From Methanobacterium sp. (lineage in GTDB: Archaea; Methanobacteriota; Methanobacteria; Methanobacteriales; Methanobacteriaceae), in the NCBI GenBank assembly GCA_003162115.1, contig PMMV01000112.1, positions 340 to 5,726 of the forward strand: a stretch of 5,387 nucleotides of DNA, given 5' to 3'. Positions 4,507-5,387 of this stretch are shown in pieces (position 1 is the first letter of the stretch; each line of letters starts with the position of its first letter). The notes beneath the pieces were generated by a model, which was given only the letters and a program-made list of their open reading frames with translations, ran no database searches and was not told the origin of the DNA. The position numbers and the translations under genes were made by a program.

Positions 4507-5387
4507 ATGGTTGGTGATAGTGCAAGTGTTCTTTTAATCGAAGATAATCTAGGTGATATTGTATCAATAAGAACCATGATCTCTGAATTATCAGATGGAT
4601 GTTTCGAACTAAAATTTGCAGAAAGTTTAGGTGAAGCATTAACAATTCTCAGAAATGAAAATTTCGATGTAATACTTATGGATCTTGGTCTTCCAGATAG
4701 TCAGGGTTTTAGAACATTCACTCAGGTCCATAATCAGATGCCAGAGCTGCCAATAATAATTATAACCGGCCTTGAAGATGAAGATCTAGGTTTAAGTGCG
4801 GTTAAAGAAGGTGCTCAGGATTATCTTATTAAGGGCCAGGTCGATAAGAAACTGCTAGGTCGTACATTAAAATATGCAATTGAAAGAAAACAGACTGAAG
4901 AAGGATTGAAATCGTCCATAAATGAGAAAGACATTCTTCTCAAGGAAACTCATCATCGGGTTAAAAATAATATGCAAGTTATTCATAGCCTTTTAAACCT
5001 TCAAACTCATTATGCAAAAAATGAGGAAGCTGTTAACGTCCTAAAAGAAAGTCAGAACAGGGTTAAATCTATGGGCATAATACATGAAAAACTATACAAA
5101 TCCTCTGACCGCTCCAAGATCGACTTCTCTGACTATGTTAAAAGTTTAACTACGGATCTACTTGACTCCTATGATGTTAGTGATACGATCTTTCCGATAA
5201 TCGAAATAGAAGATATAAAATTCAATATGGAAACAGCAGTATTATGTGGTCTTATAATCAACGAACTCATATCAAACTCTCTTAAACACGCATTTCCCAA
5301 TAATAAAACAGGAGAAGTACGTGTGTCATTAAAATTAATTGGAAATAGATATCAGCTCATTATTAGCGATAATGGAATAGGATTTCC
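4507..5387 (+). CDS. Soluble REC-HisKA_2-HATPase histidine kinase, 3' end beyond the window
   Basis: The visible 293 residues hold three parts in order. A receiver domain spans about 6-125, with E12-D13, phospho-acceptor D59 (LMDLGLPD), T87 and K109 (DYLIKG). A short helix (AIERKQTEEGLKSSINEKD) leads to a HisKA_2 dimerisation helix with ETHHRVKNN, in which the His before RVKNN (H150) is the likely phospho-acceptor. The ATPase domain follows, with N-box INELISNSLKHAF (N252 and N257) and G1 box SDNGIGF at 287-293. The G2 box and C-terminus lie beyond base 5387. HisKA_2 kinases differ from the HisKA type of the neighbouring kinase. There is no PAS domain and no membrane segment, so the only visible input is phosphorylation of its own receiver. 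That suggests a relay step fed by another kinase, possibly the divergent neighbour (inference). An alternative start is the ATG at 4504, which adds one residue. The frame is open to the window end. Confidence 0.94.
   Translation, partial: MVGDSASVLLIEDNLGDIVSIRTMISELSDGCFELKFAESLGEALTILRNENFDVILMDLGLPDSQGFRTFTQVHNQMPELPIIIITGLEDEDLGLSAVKEGAQDYLIKGQVDKKLLGRTLKYAIERKQTEEGLKSSINEKDILLKETHHRVKNNMQVIHSLLNLQTHYAKNEEAVNVLKESQNRVKSMGIIHEKLYKSSDRSKIDFSDYVKSLTTDLLDSYDVSDTIFPIIEIEDIKFNMETAVLCGLIINELISNSLKHAFPNNKTGEVRVSLKLIGNRYQLIISDNGIGF

Overview
The window looks like part of a methanogenic archaeon of the Methanobacteriales (Methanobacterium-like); I infer this, and the sequence does not prove it. The reasons are the AT-rich DNA with very AT-rich spacers, Shine-Dalgarno sequences of the GGTGA(T) type, TATA boxes about 25 nt ahead of likely transcription starts in place of bacterial -10/-35 elements, oligo-T terminators, and two soluble receiver-first histidine kinases of a kind common in these methanogens.

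Left part (1-1448, all minus strand): a gene row is read right to left. It starts with a MarR-family repressor (1448-1002), continues with a metallo-beta-lactamase-fold hydrolase (986-336), and after a 103-bp spacer reaches the 5' end of an ABC transporter ATPase of the drug-export type, which runs off the window at base 1. The layout suggests a MarR-controlled export or detoxification locus. The hydrolase lacks the usual N-terminal strands. A relict ATG overlapping the marR stop codon, in the wrong frame, suggests a damaged gene start. The spacer before the ABC gene holds a perfect 8-2-8 palindrome where its transcript should begin, and a second perfect inverted repeat lies ahead of marR.

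Middle (1449-2234): a small minus-strand gene encodes a 113-residue protein that is about 19% methionine, with a His-rich N-terminal part and two tandem 25-residue units. I do not recognise its family. Its promoter has a BRE/TATA pair and inverted repeats around the predicted start site, and a long imperfect hairpin with oligo-U follows the gene.

Right part (2235-5387): two signalling genes are transcribed away from each other across a 376-bp spacer. The minus-strand gene encodes a 631-residue REC-PAS-PAS-HisKA-HATPase kinase. The plus-strand gene, cut by the window end, encodes a REC-HisKA_2-HATPase kinase. Both appear cytoplasmic, and both begin with a receiver domain complete in its phosphorylation residues, so they could act in the middle of phosphorelays. 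The spacer contains two GTGA-N6-TCAC inverted repeats exactly 31 bp apart (about three helical turns), just upstream of the plus-strand promoter. This is the clearest unexplained regulatory signal here.

No tRNA, rRNA, CRISPR array, insertion sequence or integration site was seen. The strongest candidates for something new are the Met/His-rich repeat protein with its promoter, the paired GTGA-N6-TCAC sites, and the clipped hydrolase with a relict start.
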